From Clostridium_AD sp036569345 (GTDB lineage Bacteria > Bacillota > Clostridia > Clostridiales > Clostridiaceae), in the NCBI RefSeq assembly GCF_036569345.1, contig NZ_DATCQT010000067.1, positions 1 through 64,000 on the forward strand: a stretch of 64,000 bases of DNA, in the 5' to 3' direction. The notes beneath the pieces are model-generated. The model was not told the origin of the DNA. It searched no databases and saw only the letters and a program-made list of their open reading frames with translations. Positions 37,310 through 46,431 of the stretch are shown here, piece by piece; position 1 is the stretch's first letter; the number at the start of each line of letters is the position of its first letter. A program made the position numbers and the translations under genes.

Positions 37310-37528
37310 TACGCAGGTATTATGGGTATGATGGTAGGTTCTAGCGCTACTGGCCTCTCTCTTGCAGGGGTTATGTCCACTGCTTTTGTTAATATATCTA
37401 ATCAACATACCTTCCCACTATTTACTTTCTTAAGTGCTGGACTTGGTGCTAAGGACGTAATGGGATTTTGTATAGTTGACTTATTATACTCAGGTATTAT
37501 TATTTCACTAGGATTTTTCTTCTTTTAA
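37310..37528 (+). pseudogene. C-terminal remnant of a short-chain fatty acid transporter (AtoE-like)
   Basis: After an in-frame stop at 37307, 72 residues remain open, ending with FLSAGLGAKDVMGFCIVDLL and a hydrophobic tail. Full-length AtoE/SCFA transporters (about 440 residues) end with a very similar AGLGVRDIMGYC-type segment. No start codon with a ribosome-binding site or upstream coding sequence exists; the upstream side is the addB promoter. The gene's own terminator is still present downstream. I infer that the 5' five-sixths was deleted. Confidence 0.55.
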
Positions 37529-37550
37529 GTAACTTTTATTATAATAACTG

Positions 37551-37580
37551 ATGACAGTCCTTATGGCTGTCATTTTTTTG
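37551..37580 (+). terminator. Terminator left behind the transporter remnant
   Basis: ATGACAG and CTGTCAT form a 7-bp stem with a 9-base loop and seven Ts. It sits 22 bases after the remnant's stop codon. Confidence 0.85.
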
Positions 37581-37712
37581 AATTATATGTATTGTAAACG
37601 CATAGAATTCATTAGGCACGTAATAATACATTTTAGATTTTCATATTAAATATTAACACATGTGCTATAATTTTCTTATGTTATCATTAAATATATTACT
37701 AGGAGGATTAAA

Positions 37713-37982
37713 ATGTACAATTTGAAAAATCATTTTGAAATTGAAGTAAATAACCTGTTAGACACAATATTAAAACGTTATGATAATATTTGCAAATGCG
37801 AAAAGTGTAAATTAGATATTGCAGCTTTAACCCTTAACTCTTTGTCTGCGAAATATACTGTTTCTGAGCAAGGCGAAATATATGCAAGTGCATTAGCTGA
37901 GGTCAACAAACAGCAGGCAATCGATGTTACTACTGCTATTACAAAGGCTATAGCAATAGTATCAGCTAATCCTAAGCATTAA
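37713..37982 (+). CDS. comFB: ComFB family protein
   Basis: An 89-residue protein with the ComFB pattern: CKCEKCKLDIAALTLNSL, then AKYTVSEQGEIYA. ComFB is the small middle product of the B. subtilis comF late-competence operon, with unclear function; stand-alone copies are common in clostridia and cyanobacteria, and some bind cyclic dinucleotides. The three cysteines here (CKCEKC) are conserved in the zinc-binding type. ATG follows AGGAGG. No comFA or comFC is adjacent. Confidence 0.88.
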   Translation: MYNLKNHFEIEVNNLLDTILKRYDNICKCEKCKLDIAALTLNSLSAKYTVSEQGEIYASALAEVNKQQAIDVTTAITKAIAIVSANPKH

Positions 37983-38145
37983 TTTTTTATATGTTTATTC
38001 TTTAACCCATTTCAAGTGTAATGCATTAAAAACAAGGTTGGACATATTTGCATTTTTATCGATTTGAGCATAAGAATTGGCCTGTCTACTTAAGACAAGC
38101 CAATAAATTTTTGCAGATAATTGTGAAACAATATATGTATATTAT

Positions 38146-38490
38146 TTATTTTATGTTCTTAAGTTTCCACTTTAATATAACCTGATACATAATTAAAATC
38201 GCGGTAATTATAATGAAAGCAATATTATTAATTTTTGTGTTGTCTGGGATTAATATAAGTAACAATACATACATTATAAATACTACTCCTAATACTATGT
38301 CACTTCTTCCGATTAATTCAACTACACTTTTATAATTTTTATTTAATTGCTCTTCTAATACTGGATTGAAAAGTAATTTTAATTTCAAATTTAAATCATT
38401 AATTTTTTTATATTTATTATATTTTAAATTAAAACCTAAACCAATAAAAATTAATGCTATTACAATAAATACTGAGTTAAATACTAACAT
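38146..38490 (-). CDS. Small membrane protein, function unknown
   Basis: A 114-residue protein with three hydrophobic helices: residues 4-22, about 68-86, and 90-108. Between the first two is a basic, hydrophilic stretch (KYNKYKKINDLNLKLKLLF). I recognise no family. ATG at 38490 follows AGGAAAGG with a long spacer. It lies behind the phosphoglucomutase gene on the same strand but across a long inverted repeat, so it may be a separate unit. Confidence 0.65.
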   Translation of the reverse strand: MLVFNSVFIVIALIFIGLGFNLKYNKYKKINDLNLKLKLLFNPVLEEQLNKNYKSVVELIGRSDIVLGVVFIMYVLLLILIPDNTKINNIAFIIITAILIMYQVILKWKLKNIK

Positions 38491-38517
38491 AATAAAATAT
38501 CCTTTCCTAATGTATTA

Positions 38518-38583
38518 TGTATTAAGGGATTAATGTAATGTGGCACAATTCATTCCATCTATTACATTAATCCCTTTAATACA
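38518..38583. repeat. 22-bp inverted repeat between phosphoglucomutase and small membrane gene
   Basis: TGTATTAAGGGATTAATGTAAT at 38518-38539 pairs with 38561-38583, with one extra base in the right arm and a 21-base loop. It begins about 20 bases after the phosphoglucomutase stop. There is no strong T-run on the minus strand, so it may be a processing or mobile element, or a weak terminator. Confidence 0.7.
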
Positions 38584-38601
38584 TTGTTTTATCCTTTATA
38601 T

Positions 38602-40326
38602 TTATTTCGTAGTTTGAAGTTTAGTTATGATTATGTCTTTCATTTCTACTAGTTTTTCTTCTGCAGCCTTTAGTGTTTTTCCCTTAGAGTACATATATAT
38701 TTTTATTTTTGGTTCTGTACCAGAAGGCCTTACAGCATACCAGCTCTCATCATCAAAATAGAACTTAAGTACATTTGATTTTTCTATTCCACTAGGTTCT
38801 TCCACGTTATTAACTAGGTCATAAGATTTTTCTATTTCATAATCTATAAATTTGGTAAGTTTCGCATTACCTATTGTCTTTAGATAATTTTTTCTGTATT
38901 CTATCATCATTCTAGAAATTCTTTCTTGTCCTTCAATTCCTTCTAAAACTAGGGATATTAGGTTTTCTCTATAATATCCAAACTCTGCGTATATTTCATC
39001 TAATATATTTATTAGAGTTTTTCCTTGTTTTTTATAGTAAGCTGCTGCTTCACATAAAAGCATAGAAGCTATTACTGCATCTTTATCACGAACAAAAGTT
39101 CCAGCAACATAACCAATACTTTCTTCATATCCAAATATGAATTCATAGCTTTTGTCTTTCTTAAACTCATGAATTTTACCACAAATATTTTTAAAACCTG
39201 TTAACACTTCAAATGTTTCCACGCCATATTTTTTTCCTATAGCTCTGCCTAAATCCCCTGTTACTAAGGATTTTACTATAGCCGCATTCTTTGGAAGTGT
39301 ACCTTTCTCCTTCATTCCTTCAACTATATATTTTATTAATATAGCCCCAGTTTGATTACCATTAAAAGCAACATATTTTCCGTTTGCATCCCTAACCATT
39401 ATTGCAAGCCTATCACAATCTGGGTCTGTAGCTATTAATAATTCTGCGCCTTCTTTTTCCCCAAGTTCCTCTGCATATTTGAATGCTTTTACATCCTCTG
39501 GGTTGGGGTACCCTACTGTCGTAAAGTCTGGATCAGGTTTTTCTTGCTCTGGCACTACTATAATATTTGTAAAACCTCTTTCCTTTAGAACTCTTCTAAC
39601 AAGCAAGTTTCCTGTGCCGTTTAGTGGAGTATATACAATTTTTATATTTTTATCTATGTTGTCTCTTATAGCTAGAGCTTTTACTTTCTCAGTGTACTCA
39701 TCATCCATGGATTTTCCAAGCATTACAATTAAGCCTTTTTCCTTTGCCTCGTCCATATCCATAACTTTAATAGTACTAAAGTCTGTAATACTCTGAATTT
39801 TTTCTGTTATTCCCTTTGCTACAGGTGATAAAATTTGAGCTCCATCTTCCCAATATACCTTGTATCCATTGTATTCTTTAGGATTATGGCTGGCTGTTAC
39901 GACAATTCCTGAAGCAGTATGTAACGCTCTTACCGCATAAGATAATTCTGGAGTAGGAGCTAGCTGCTCAAATAAATATGCCTTTATTCCATTTGCCGCT
40001 AAAACTTGCGCTGCTCTAGCTGCAAATTCTACTGAGTAATGTCTACAATCATAGGCTATTGCTACCCCTCTATCCATATATTCTTTGCCATACTCTTTAA
40101 TATAATCTGCAAGCCCTTGAGTTGCTCTTGATATTATGTATTTGTTCATTCTGTTAAGTCCAGCACCTAATTTACCTCTTAAACCTGCCGTTCCAAACTC
40201 TAAATCCATATAAAATCTATCTTCAATTTCTTTACTGTCTTTCGCTATTAAACTTAATTCTTTTCGGGACTCTTCATCAAAGTACTCATTATTTAACCAT
40301 TCTTCGTATTTTTTTATATAAGTCAT
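38602..40326 (-). CDS. pgcA: Phosphoglucomutase / phosphomannomutase family
   Basis: Interconverts glucose-6-phosphate and glucose-1-phosphate, feeding UDP-glucose and dTDP-rhamnose synthesis (galU and rfbA in this window). The 574-residue chain has all four domains of the alpha-D-phosphohexomutase family: FGTAGLRGKLG (about 44-54), the phosphoserine loop VVTASHNPKEYNGYK (Ser146), the metal site ATDPDCDRLAI, the sugar loop FGYEESIGY, and the phosphate-binding RPSGTEPKIKIY at the C-terminus. ATG follows GAAGGGTG. The PgcA name follows the B. subtilis enzyme of similar length. Confidence 0.94.
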   Translation of the reverse strand: MTYIKKYEEWLNNEYFDEESRKELSLIAKDSKEIEDRFYMDLEFGTAGLRGKLGAGLNRMNKYIISRATQGLADYIKEYGKEYMDRGVAIAYDCRHYSVEFAARAAQVLAANGIKAYLFEQLAPTPELSYAVRALHTASGIVVTASHNPKEYNGYKVYWEDGAQILSPVAKGITEKIQSITDFSTIKVMDMDEAKEKGLIVMLGKSMDDEYTEKVKALAIRDNIDKNIKIVYTPLNGTGNLLVRRVLKERGFTNIIVVPEQEKPDPDFTTVGYPNPEDVKAFKYAEELGEKEGAELLIATDPDCDRLAIMVRDANGKYVAFNGNQTGAILIKYIVEGMKEKGTLPKNAAIVKSLVTGDLGRAIGKKYGVETFEVLTGFKNICGKIHEFKKDKSYEFIFGYEESIGYVAGTFVRDKDAVIASMLLCEAAAYYKKQGKTLINILDEIYAEFGYYRENLISLVLEGIEGQERISRMMIEYRKNYLKTIGNAKLTKFIDYEIEKSYDLVNNVEEPSGIEKSNVLKFYFDDESWYAVRPSGTEPKIKIYMYSKGKTLKAAEEKLVEMKDIIITKLQTTK

Positions 40327-40440
40327 CTTAATTCACACCCTTCTAAATAATTACCTTCAAATATCATTATACATTATTTTACCCGTATATTAAATATTTA
40401 ACGAAATTTCTCAAGATAAGTTTTACATATAAAAGGAATA

Positions 40441-40555
40441 GTTATTAACTGTCCCGCATATTTTGACGATTAATGCCGATTAATTGTTAACCGTCCCACT
40501 GTTTTTTGACGATTAGACGATTAGTTATTGACTGTCTCGGTCGTTTTTTGTTAAA
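40441..40555. repeat. Three degenerate tandem REP-like units
   Basis: Units of about 41-42 bp begin GTTATTAACTGTCCCG (40441), TTGTTAACCGTCCCAC (about 40484) and GTTATTGACTGTCTCG (about 40523). Each is followed by a T-rich stretch, in the first two TTTTGACGATTA. The middle unit keeps the core GTTAACCGTCCC of the window-wide repeat; the outer two have drifted. Confidence 0.75.
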
Positions 40556-40571
40556 AGGTTGAAAGGTTACA

Positions 40572-41726
40572 ATGAAAATGATAATATATTTATGTAATGT
40601 GCTGAATTATGTTGATGATTTCAAGTACTTTATATCAGGGGGTAGTATTATTAACACATATTTAAGTAAGAAAATTAAAATCATATCGTTAATTTCAATT
40701 ATTATGGTTGTGTATTTACATTCATACAATCTAAATACTAGTTTTTTAAACAATCCGAATATAACAGGATTCGATCTCAATAGTTTTGTACAAGAATTCA
40801 TAACAAATGGGATTACACGAATAGCAGTACCACTGTTTTTTTGTATCTCTGGTTATTTGTTTTTTTTAAACTTTAAACCATCACTAAATAGTTTTTTAAT
40901 TAAATATAAAAAGAGATTTTTTTCATTGTTAGTACCTTTTTTATTTTGGAGCATATTGGGTGTTTTATTTTATTTTTTAATACAATCAATTATTTTTCCA
41001 AAAGAAATTATTACAAGCAATTTGATAAGATCTTATTCAATTAAAAAGCTCATCAATACAATATTCATAGACCTAATTCCATACCAATTATGGTTTATTA
41101 GTGAACTTTTAAAGATTGTTATTTTCTCACCTATAATTTACTTTTATATATCTAGATTTTCTTATTTTTCAATTGCTCCTTTTCTATTATTTTGGTTTTT
41201 TGATATTGATATTTTAGTTTTGAGAACTGATGGAATTTTATTCTTTATATTCGGAGCATTTTTGGCCATCAAAGGACTTGAATTGGATATTTTAAAAATA
41301 GAATCTAAAAAAATTCGTAGATTATTTCCTTTTATATGGATTGTTATTTTAGTTTTAATGACATATCTGAAGCTTAAAGGTGTTCCAAATGATTATTACC
41401 TTAATAAAATTTCTACAATTATTGGAATATTTACTATTTGGTTTAATTATGATTTAATTATACAAAATAAGTGGATAGAAGATAAATTACTCTATTTGAG
41501 TTCATTTACGTTTTTTATTTTTGCTTCCCATGAACCTATATTATCTATGTTAAAAAGATTGATTTTAAAGTCTGTTGGTATTTCAAGCTTTACGAATTTA
41601 TTTGTGTATCTTATTGCACCAGTTATTATAATAACTTCATCAGTTATTGTTGCAACAATACTGAAAAAAAATGCTTATTGGTTTTATAATATTATTACAG
41701 GAGGTAGGTCTAATAAAATAAAATAG
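40572..41726 (+). CDS. Membrane acyltransferase (acyltransferase-3 family)
   Basis: A 384-residue protein with about ten hydrophobic segments. It has the family's features: a histidine in the first helix (MVVYLHSYNLN), RIAVPLFFCISGYLFF, KRFFSLLVPFLFWS and YQLWFISELL. These enzymes move acyl groups, often acetyl or succinyl, onto cell-surface polysaccharides. The start is uncertain: ATG at 40572 or 40578 has only GAAAGG upstream, and homology really starts near residue 30 (YLSKKIKIISLISI). It is single and followed by a strong terminator. Confidence 0.83.
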   Translation: MKMIIYLCNVLNYVDDFKYFISGGSIINTYLSKKIKIISLISIIMVVYLHSYNLNTSFLNNPNITGFDLNSFVQEFITNGITRIAVPLFFCISGYLFFLNFKPSLNSFLIKYKKRFFSLLVPFLFWSILGVLFYFLIQSIIFPKEIITSNLIRSYSIKKLINTIFIDLIPYQLWFISELLKIVIFSPIIYFYISRFSYFSIAPFLLFWFFDIDILVLRTDGILFFIFGAFLAIKGLELDILKIESKKIRRLFPFIWIVILVLMTYLKLKGVPNDYYLNKISTIIGIFTIWFNYDLIIQNKWIEDKLLYLSSFTFFIFASHEPILSMLKRLILKSVGISSFTNLFVYLIAPVIIITSSVIVATILKKNAYWFYNIITGGRSNKIK

Positions 41727-41774
41727 AATTATAATACTTACGTTATTTGAATTCTTACCATTATATAATATAAA

Positions 41775-41815
41775 AAAGCATATATGTCAGAAATTTTTTC
41801 TGACATATATGCTTT
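41775..41815. terminator. Bidirectional terminator between convergent genes
   Basis: AAAGCATATATGTCAGAAA and its exact complement form a 19-bp stem with a 3-base loop. It lies between the acyltransferase and beta-lactamase-like stops and has A/T runs on both sides. Confidence 0.9.
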
Positions 41816-41843
41816 CAATTATTACCGCTTCCGATGCTGACTT

Positions 41844-42782
41844 TTATTTTGAGGAATCATATATTAGCTTAGAAACTTGTGCAATTACTTCGTTTGCGTC
41901 TGAAATTCCCTCTGTAAATATAACAAGAATATATGGGTTTTCCTTACATACAATTGCTGTATCATTTACATAATCGCCAAAGTCTCCGATTTTATGTGCT
42001 ACAATTTCCTGTGGAATATACTTATCTATTCGATCATGGTACTCTGTTTTTTTCATGGTTTCAATAATACCACTATAGTATTTATTATTATCAGGATTTA
42101 AATATAATCTTTCTAATATTTTAAAAGACTCATTTGGTGTAATATTATTTCCTTCATGAACTATAGGATGTCCGACGATTTTTTCAATATATTTATATTT
42201 GTTTTCATTATCTATTTTTCTTAAAATCATATTTATTGCTATATTATCCGAATATATTATAGAATAGTCACTTAATGTCTTTATGGAAATAGGTTTACTT
42301 AAATCCATCTTTTGAAGTATTCCTGCTCCATTTTCAAAATCAACATCCATATATTTTAATTTTTCATTTATATTTACTTTTTTATCCTGAACCATATCAT
42401 ACAAAAGCATGTTTATAGGTACTTTGATTGTGCTGGCTGCCACAAACTGCTTGTCCTCATTTATTTCTATGGTTTCTTTTGAATTTATATCATAATAAAC
42501 CATTCCAAATTTATTTATATCATCACCTACAAGAATTCTAATTCCCTTTTCTAAAATATCTATCTTGGTTTTCTCTTGAAGATTTTCTTTAATCATTCTT
42601 TGCTTGTACTCTAATATATATTTTCTTTCAGTTAATCCGTAATTGTTACTTTCATTATTATTATCGAGTATATAATTCACCGTGGGAATACTTTCGCTGG
42701 CTACTACCTGACCCTTGCTTATACACAATGTTGAAAAAAACAGCATTATTGCTAGCAAAATGACACTATTCCTAGTTTCCAT
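41844..42782 (-). CDS. Class A beta-lactamase-like serine hydrolase (exported)
   Basis: A 312-residue protein with an N-terminal signal sequence (hydrophobic residues 6-22). The catalytic Ser-x-x-Lys is AASTIKVPINML (Ser117, Lys120), the SDN motif is IIYSDNIAINM, and the KTG equivalent is HKIGDFGD. These place it in the beta-lactamase2/penicillin-binding superfamily. KIG instead of KTG and the lack of a clear omega-loop ExxLN argue against a strong resistance enzyme; a D-Ala-D-Ala peptidase-like role is equally possible. ATG follows a run of GGGGGG. Confidence 0.82.
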   Translation of the reverse strand: METRNSVILLAIMLFFSTLCISKGQVVASESIPTVNYILDNNNESNNYGLTERKYILEYKQRMIKENLQEKTKIDILEKGIRILVGDDINKFGMVYYDINSKETIEINEDKQFVAASTIKVPINMLLYDMVQDKKVNINEKLKYMDVDFENGAGILQKMDLSKPISIKTLSDYSIIYSDNIAINMILRKIDNENKYKYIEKIVGHPIVHEGNNITPNESFKILERLYLNPDNNKYYSGIIETMKKTEYHDRIDKYIPQEIVAHKIGDFGDYVNDTAIVCKENPYILVIFTEGISDANEVIAQVSKLIYDSSK

Positions 42783-43106
42783 CTAAACATCCCCCCTAAC
42801 ATTATCTATTAAAAGTAACAATTAAAATTGTTACCAAATCAAACCGCACTACAATTTTCTATTATTTACCATTTTATTACATTTTAATGATAATTGTACT
42901 AATAAAGTATAAATTTGTTTTCTAATTTACATTATACCTTAAATTCTATCAAAATTTATGTATCTCGGAAAAATAATCTAAAAGGACAGGAAAGGACAGG
43001 GACGGTTAACAACTATCTCATCTTTTCAATAAAATGAATAAGATGAATATCATCCCATCTCATAGGCAATAATCTAAAAAAAGCTAATGAGAAGGGATGA
43101 GTTTTT
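42783..43106. other. Upstream region of the Y1 transposase gene
   Basis: A 324-base gap between divergent genes. It holds the left REP copy (42994-43014), preceded by a twofold GGACAGG sequence, and a purine-rich ribosome-binding site for the transposase. No other gene is visible. Confidence 0.6.
42994..43014 (+). repeat. REP-like copy upstream of the transposase gene
   Basis: The sequence reads GGACAGGGACGGTTAACAACT. It shares the GGGACGGTTAACAAC core and points opposite to the copies downstream of the transposase gene. Confidence 0.75.
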
Positions 43107-44018
43107 ATGCCAAGAACATTTAGATTAAAAAATGAAGAATCTATATATCACATTATGTGCAAAAGCATCACTGAAGTGAACTTATTCAAGGACCCTGATG
43201 ATAAAAATAAGTATTTATCTCTATTAAAAAAGTATAAGATTCTATATGATTTTAAGCTTTACGGGTACTGTCTAATGGATAACCATTTACATTTAATAAT
43301 TGATGCTAATGGTTCAGATATATCAAAGGTAATGCACGGAATAAATTTTTCCTATGCAATGTATTTCAATAAAAAACATAAAAGGTTAGGTCCCCTTTTT
43401 AGAGACAGATTTAAGAGTTTAATTGTTGCCAATGAAAGATATTTAAAAACTTTAACGCTATATACACACAATAACCCTAGATCTATAGATGAATATAAAA
43501 ATTGCCCTGAAGATTATGCCTTTTCTAGTTTAGCAATATATATAGGAAAAAGGCGTGATTACTTGAACTTAATTGATTATATCTTTGTTATGAGCCTTTT
43601 TGGAAACACAATCAAAAGTGCAAGGGAAGCCTACTATATTCTCATTTCTCGGTGTAACGAAGAAAAATTCAAACAAGAAATTGAATTTGAAGATGAAAAA
43701 ACAGAATACAAAAGTGAAAGAGAAATGATTGTAAGAAACTTTAAACCAGACGATATAATAGAATTTATAGCGTCAAGGATGAAAATATCAAAGATTCACC
43801 TTTATATGAAGTATAGTAGAAAAATTGTGCAAGCAAAAGCGTTAACAGTTGTTCTAATGAGGAGCCTATGCAATTTTAAGTCCAGCGATATATCACGCAC
43901 ACTTGGGAACATTAGTCAGGCTAGAGTATCTAGGTTAAGCACTATTGGAATTGAATTAATTGGAGCCGAAGAAAAATATGAAAACATTATTAGTGAATTT
44001 ATAAAATGTCATGCTTAG
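43107..44018 (+). CDS. Y1 transposase of the RAYT type with C-terminal HTH domain
   Basis: The N-terminal 150 residues are a Y1 (IS200/HUH-like) nuclease: the metal-binding His-x-His is YCLMDNHLHLII (His60, His62), and the likely catalytic tyrosine is Tyr119 in LTLYTHNNP. GPLFRDRFKS is also typical of REP-associated tyrosine transposases. Residues about 210-300 form a helical domain resembling the DnaA DNA-binding domain, found in many clostridial members. RAYTs are single-copy domesticated enzymes that act on REP hairpins. Repeats with the matching core flank it on both sides in inverted orientation. ATG follows AAGGGATG. Confidence 0.88.
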   Translation: MPRTFRLKNEESIYHIMCKSITEVNLFKDPDDKNKYLSLLKKYKILYDFKLYGYCLMDNHLHLIIDANGSDISKVMHGINFSYAMYFNKKHKRLGPLFRDRFKSLIVANERYLKTLTLYTHNNPRSIDEYKNCPEDYAFSSLAIYIGKRRDYLNLIDYIFVMSLFGNTIKSAREAYYILISRCNEEKFKQEIEFEDEKTEYKSEREMIVRNFKPDDIIEFIASRMKISKIHLYMKYSRKIVQAKALTVVLMRSLCNFKSSDISRTLGNISQARVSRLSTIGIELIGAEEKYENIISEFIKCHA

Positions 44019-44168
44019 TAATAATTTATTAGAATTAATCCATTATAAAAATTAAAAAGTTTTAGACATTAACAAGTAACTGCTTTTGAGAGAAAAAATT
44101 GGACAAGCAATATCTATAGTTAACCCTGCTATTTTTACTTTTTCTATAATAAAAAATTCCAATGCAAA

Positions 44169-44201
44169 ACGGTTAGTAATCATTAATTACTAACCGTCCC
44201 C
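44169..44201 (-). repeat. REP-like hairpin with perfect 12-bp stem
   Basis: ACGGTTAGTAAT and ATTACTAACCGT pair perfectly around CATTA, followed by CCCC. On the minus strand this is GGGG plus a palindrome, the standard REP plan. Both arms carry the same change (TTAGTAAT instead of TTAACAA), so the stem is preserved by compensating changes. Confidence 0.85.
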
Positions 44202-44231
44202 AACTTAATTCATCATTTATTTGTTTTCATT

Positions 44232-44250
44232 AATTGTTAACCGTCCCACC
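44232..44250 (-). repeat. REP-like half-site
   Basis: AATTGTTAACCGTCCCACC carries the core GTTAACCGTCCC in the same orientation as the hairpin 35 bases before it. No second arm is evident. Confidence 0.75.
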
Positions 44251-44267
44251 ATTTCTCTTTGTGGATG

Positions 44268-45671
44268 TCACAAAACCTTATTAAATTCAACTATTACTGT
44301 GCAACCTGACCCTTTTTTACTTTTCACTTCTATGCCTGCCTTATGCAGCGTTAATATGTTGCGCACAATGGTGAGCCCTATTCCCGAACCTTCTATTTCA
44401 TGTCTACTTTTATCTCCTCTATATAGTCTTTCGAATATATAAGGTAAATCTTCCTCATTGATACCAATACCAGTATCTTCTATTTTTAATATTATTTTCT
44501 CGTCAAATTCTTTTAAGGAAATGCTTATTTTCCCTTGCTCCGGAGTAAATTTAACTGCATTTGAGAGTAAATTAATAATTACCTGTTTTATTTTATCTTT
44601 ATCACCTAAAATGTTATATTGTTTACTTACGCTACATTCTAATGTCATGTTTATATTTTTGTTTTCTGCTAGTAATTCAAATTCTTTTACAACTGGTGAA
44701 AGGACATCATTCAACGAAATCTTTTCCATATTTAAGACTGTTTCTTCGCCTTCAACCTCTTTTAAAGAATTAAAATTATCTATAAGTTTTCCAAATCTAA
44801 TAACTTCTTCATTAAGATATGCCAATCTTTCATTATCCACTGGAAAAATACCATCAATCATAGCCTCAAAATTGTTTTGAAGAATATTGAGTGGTGTTCT
44901 AACTTCATGAGATATATCTGATATTAATCTTTTTCTAAGCATATCCTGATGCTGAAGTTTTTCTCCAAGTGTATTTATACTATTTCTTAAATCCTCAAGT
45001 TCTAAAATACCACTTTTGTCATAAGACCTTTCCTTATAATTCCCATTTGAAAGATCAACTGATATTTTAGATACTCGCCTTAGTGGATTTGAAAATTGTT
45101 TTGAAATAAATAAACTAATTAATATTGTTATTAAAATTGAAAGTATAACACTTAAAATAATGCTTTTATTTATTGATATTTTGAAATTCACATCATCTTC
45201 TGATAATAATATAGGTGCATATTGGCCTATTTCTATATATCCTACAATTCTATTTTTAGATTGTATTTTAAAGGTCCTTGTAGTATAAACTCCTTCATTT
45301 TTTCCTTGCATCTTAATATTGTTATTGTGTGATATGTCATTAGCGTTCATTCCCCAAACTACTTTTTTATTTTGATCCTTAAGAGTAAGACAATAGCTGC
45401 TCATATAAGCTTCATGCGTAATTTCTATACCTGAAGTTCCTGACCACTTGCCCTTTTGTTTATATATCTCTTCTAAATATTTTACTATTCTAGTATCCCT
45501 CTGATTTTGTATCTCAGCTAAGTATTTGTTAAATGTTCCTTTTATTGTTATATTCACCAATAGCGTGGATATTAAAAGTGCTAATATAGAAGTGCACACC
45601 AAAATAATACTTAATCTTTTTCTTATACTTTGCATAGAGTTTCTGCTACGCATAAAGTTTCTGCTTCGCAT
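44268..45671 (-). CDS. Sensor histidine kinase
   Basis: A membrane sensor of 467 residues. Helices at about 17-41 and 168-191 frame an extracellular domain of about 125 residues. A HAMP linker follows, then HisKA with the phosphoacceptor His255 in SDISHEVRTPLNIL. The HATPase domain has NLLSNAVKF, EDTGIGINEEDLPYIFERLY and GSGIGLTIV. It should phosphorylate the regulator encoded 3 bases upstream. The signal is unknown. The first 16 codons contain an 18-bp tandem duplication (MRSRNF-MRSRNS), so the true start may be any of the three in-frame ATGs; GGTGGTGA favours the first. Confidence 0.93.
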   Translation of the reverse strand: MRSRNFMRSRNSMQSIRKRLSIILVCTSILALLISTLLVNITIKGTFNKYLAEIQNQRDTRIVKYLEEIYKQKGKWSGTSGIEITHEAYMSSYCLTLKDQNKKVVWGMNANDISHNNNIKMQGKNEGVYTTRTFKIQSKNRIVGYIEIGQYAPILLSEDDVNFKISINKSIILSVILSILITILISLFISKQFSNPLRRVSKISVDLSNGNYKERSYDKSGILELEDLRNSINTLGEKLQHQDMLRKRLISDISHEVRTPLNILQNNFEAMIDGIFPVDNERLAYLNEEVIRFGKLIDNFNSLKEVEGEETVLNMEKISLNDVLSPVVKEFELLAENKNINMTLECSVSKQYNILGDKDKIKQVIINLLSNAVKFTPEQGKISISLKEFDEKIILKIEDTGIGINEEDLPYIFERLYRGDKSRHEIEGSGIGLTIVRNILTLHKAGIEVKSKKGSGCTVIVEFNKVL

Positions 45672-45674
45672 AAA

Positions 45675-46355
45675 TTAATCACCACCAAATTTGTAACCAA
45701 TTCTAGTTACAGTTATTATATATTTAGGATTTCTGCTGTCCTCTTCTATTTTTTTACGTATATTTTTAATGTGCACATCTATGGTTCTATCAAATCCTTG
45801 AAAATCTATTCCCATAATTCTTTCAATAAGTTTTTCTCTTGTAAATGCTTTACCTCTATTAGATGATAAAATATGTAATATGTCAAATTCATTTGGAGTA
45901 AGAGATACTTCTACTCCACGTACTTTGACTATTCTTTTATCGTAATTAATTTCTAAATCTCCATTATTATAACTTATTGTTTCACACTTATTTATATTAA
46001 TCCTTCTAAATAACGCATTTACTCTTGCGGTTAGTTCTCGCGGGCTGAAAGGCTTTACTAGATACTCATCTGCTCCAAGGTTTAAACCCTGTATTCTATC
46101 CTCTAAGGTACTCTTTGCTGTAAGCATAAATATGTTAACCTCAGATATTTTCCTTAGAACAGTGCACACCTCTTCACCAGATATATCGGGTAACATCAGG
46201 TCTAATATAACTAGTTCAAATTTATTTTTTTCGAAAAGTTTTATGCCCTCTAGTCCCTTTGTAGTACAATGAACACTATATCCCTCTTTTTCAAGATATG
46301 CTTTCAGTATTTCTGAAACCTTTTCTTCATCTTCAATAATTAATATATTATCCAA
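45675..46355 (-). CDS. OmpR-family response regulator
   Basis: A 226-residue regulator. The receiver domain has the acidic pair at IIEDEEK, phosphoacceptor Asp52 in VILDLMLPD, and the conserved lysine in YLVKPFSPRE. A winged-helix DNA-binding domain follows with LTPNEFDILHIL, RGKAFTRE and RTIDVHIKNIRKKIEED. It forms an operon with the histidine kinase, 3 bases apart. The start is TTG at 46355 with AGGGGTG 8 bases upstream. Target genes are not evident. Confidence 0.95.
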   Translation of the reverse strand: MDNILIIEDEEKVSEILKAYLEKEGYSVHCTTKGLEGIKLFEKNKFELVILDLMLPDISGEEVCTVLRKISEVNIFMLTAKSTLEDRIQGLNLGADEYLVKPFSPRELTARVNALFRRININKCETISYNNGDLEINYDKRIVKVRGVEVSLTPNEFDILHILSSNRGKAFTREKLIERIMGIDFQGFDRTIDVHIKNIRKKIEEDSRNPKYIITVTRIGYKFGGD

Positions 46356-46431
46356 GTTTATACACCCCTCTATAAAATCAATAATTAACCGTTTTATAAA
46401 TATCTCGCATCTAGTTACCTAGAAGCTAAAA

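Larger units (their letters stand above)
44019..44267. other. Downstream region of the Y1 transposase gene
   Basis: A 249-base gap between convergent genes. It contains two REP-like copies, listed separately. No promoter or small gene is evident. Confidence 0.6.

Noticed and set aside
41844..42782. Clinical-type class A beta-lactamase
   Set aside because: Ser-x-x-Lys and SDN are present, but KTG is KIG and the omega-loop motif is not clear, so only a family-level call is made.
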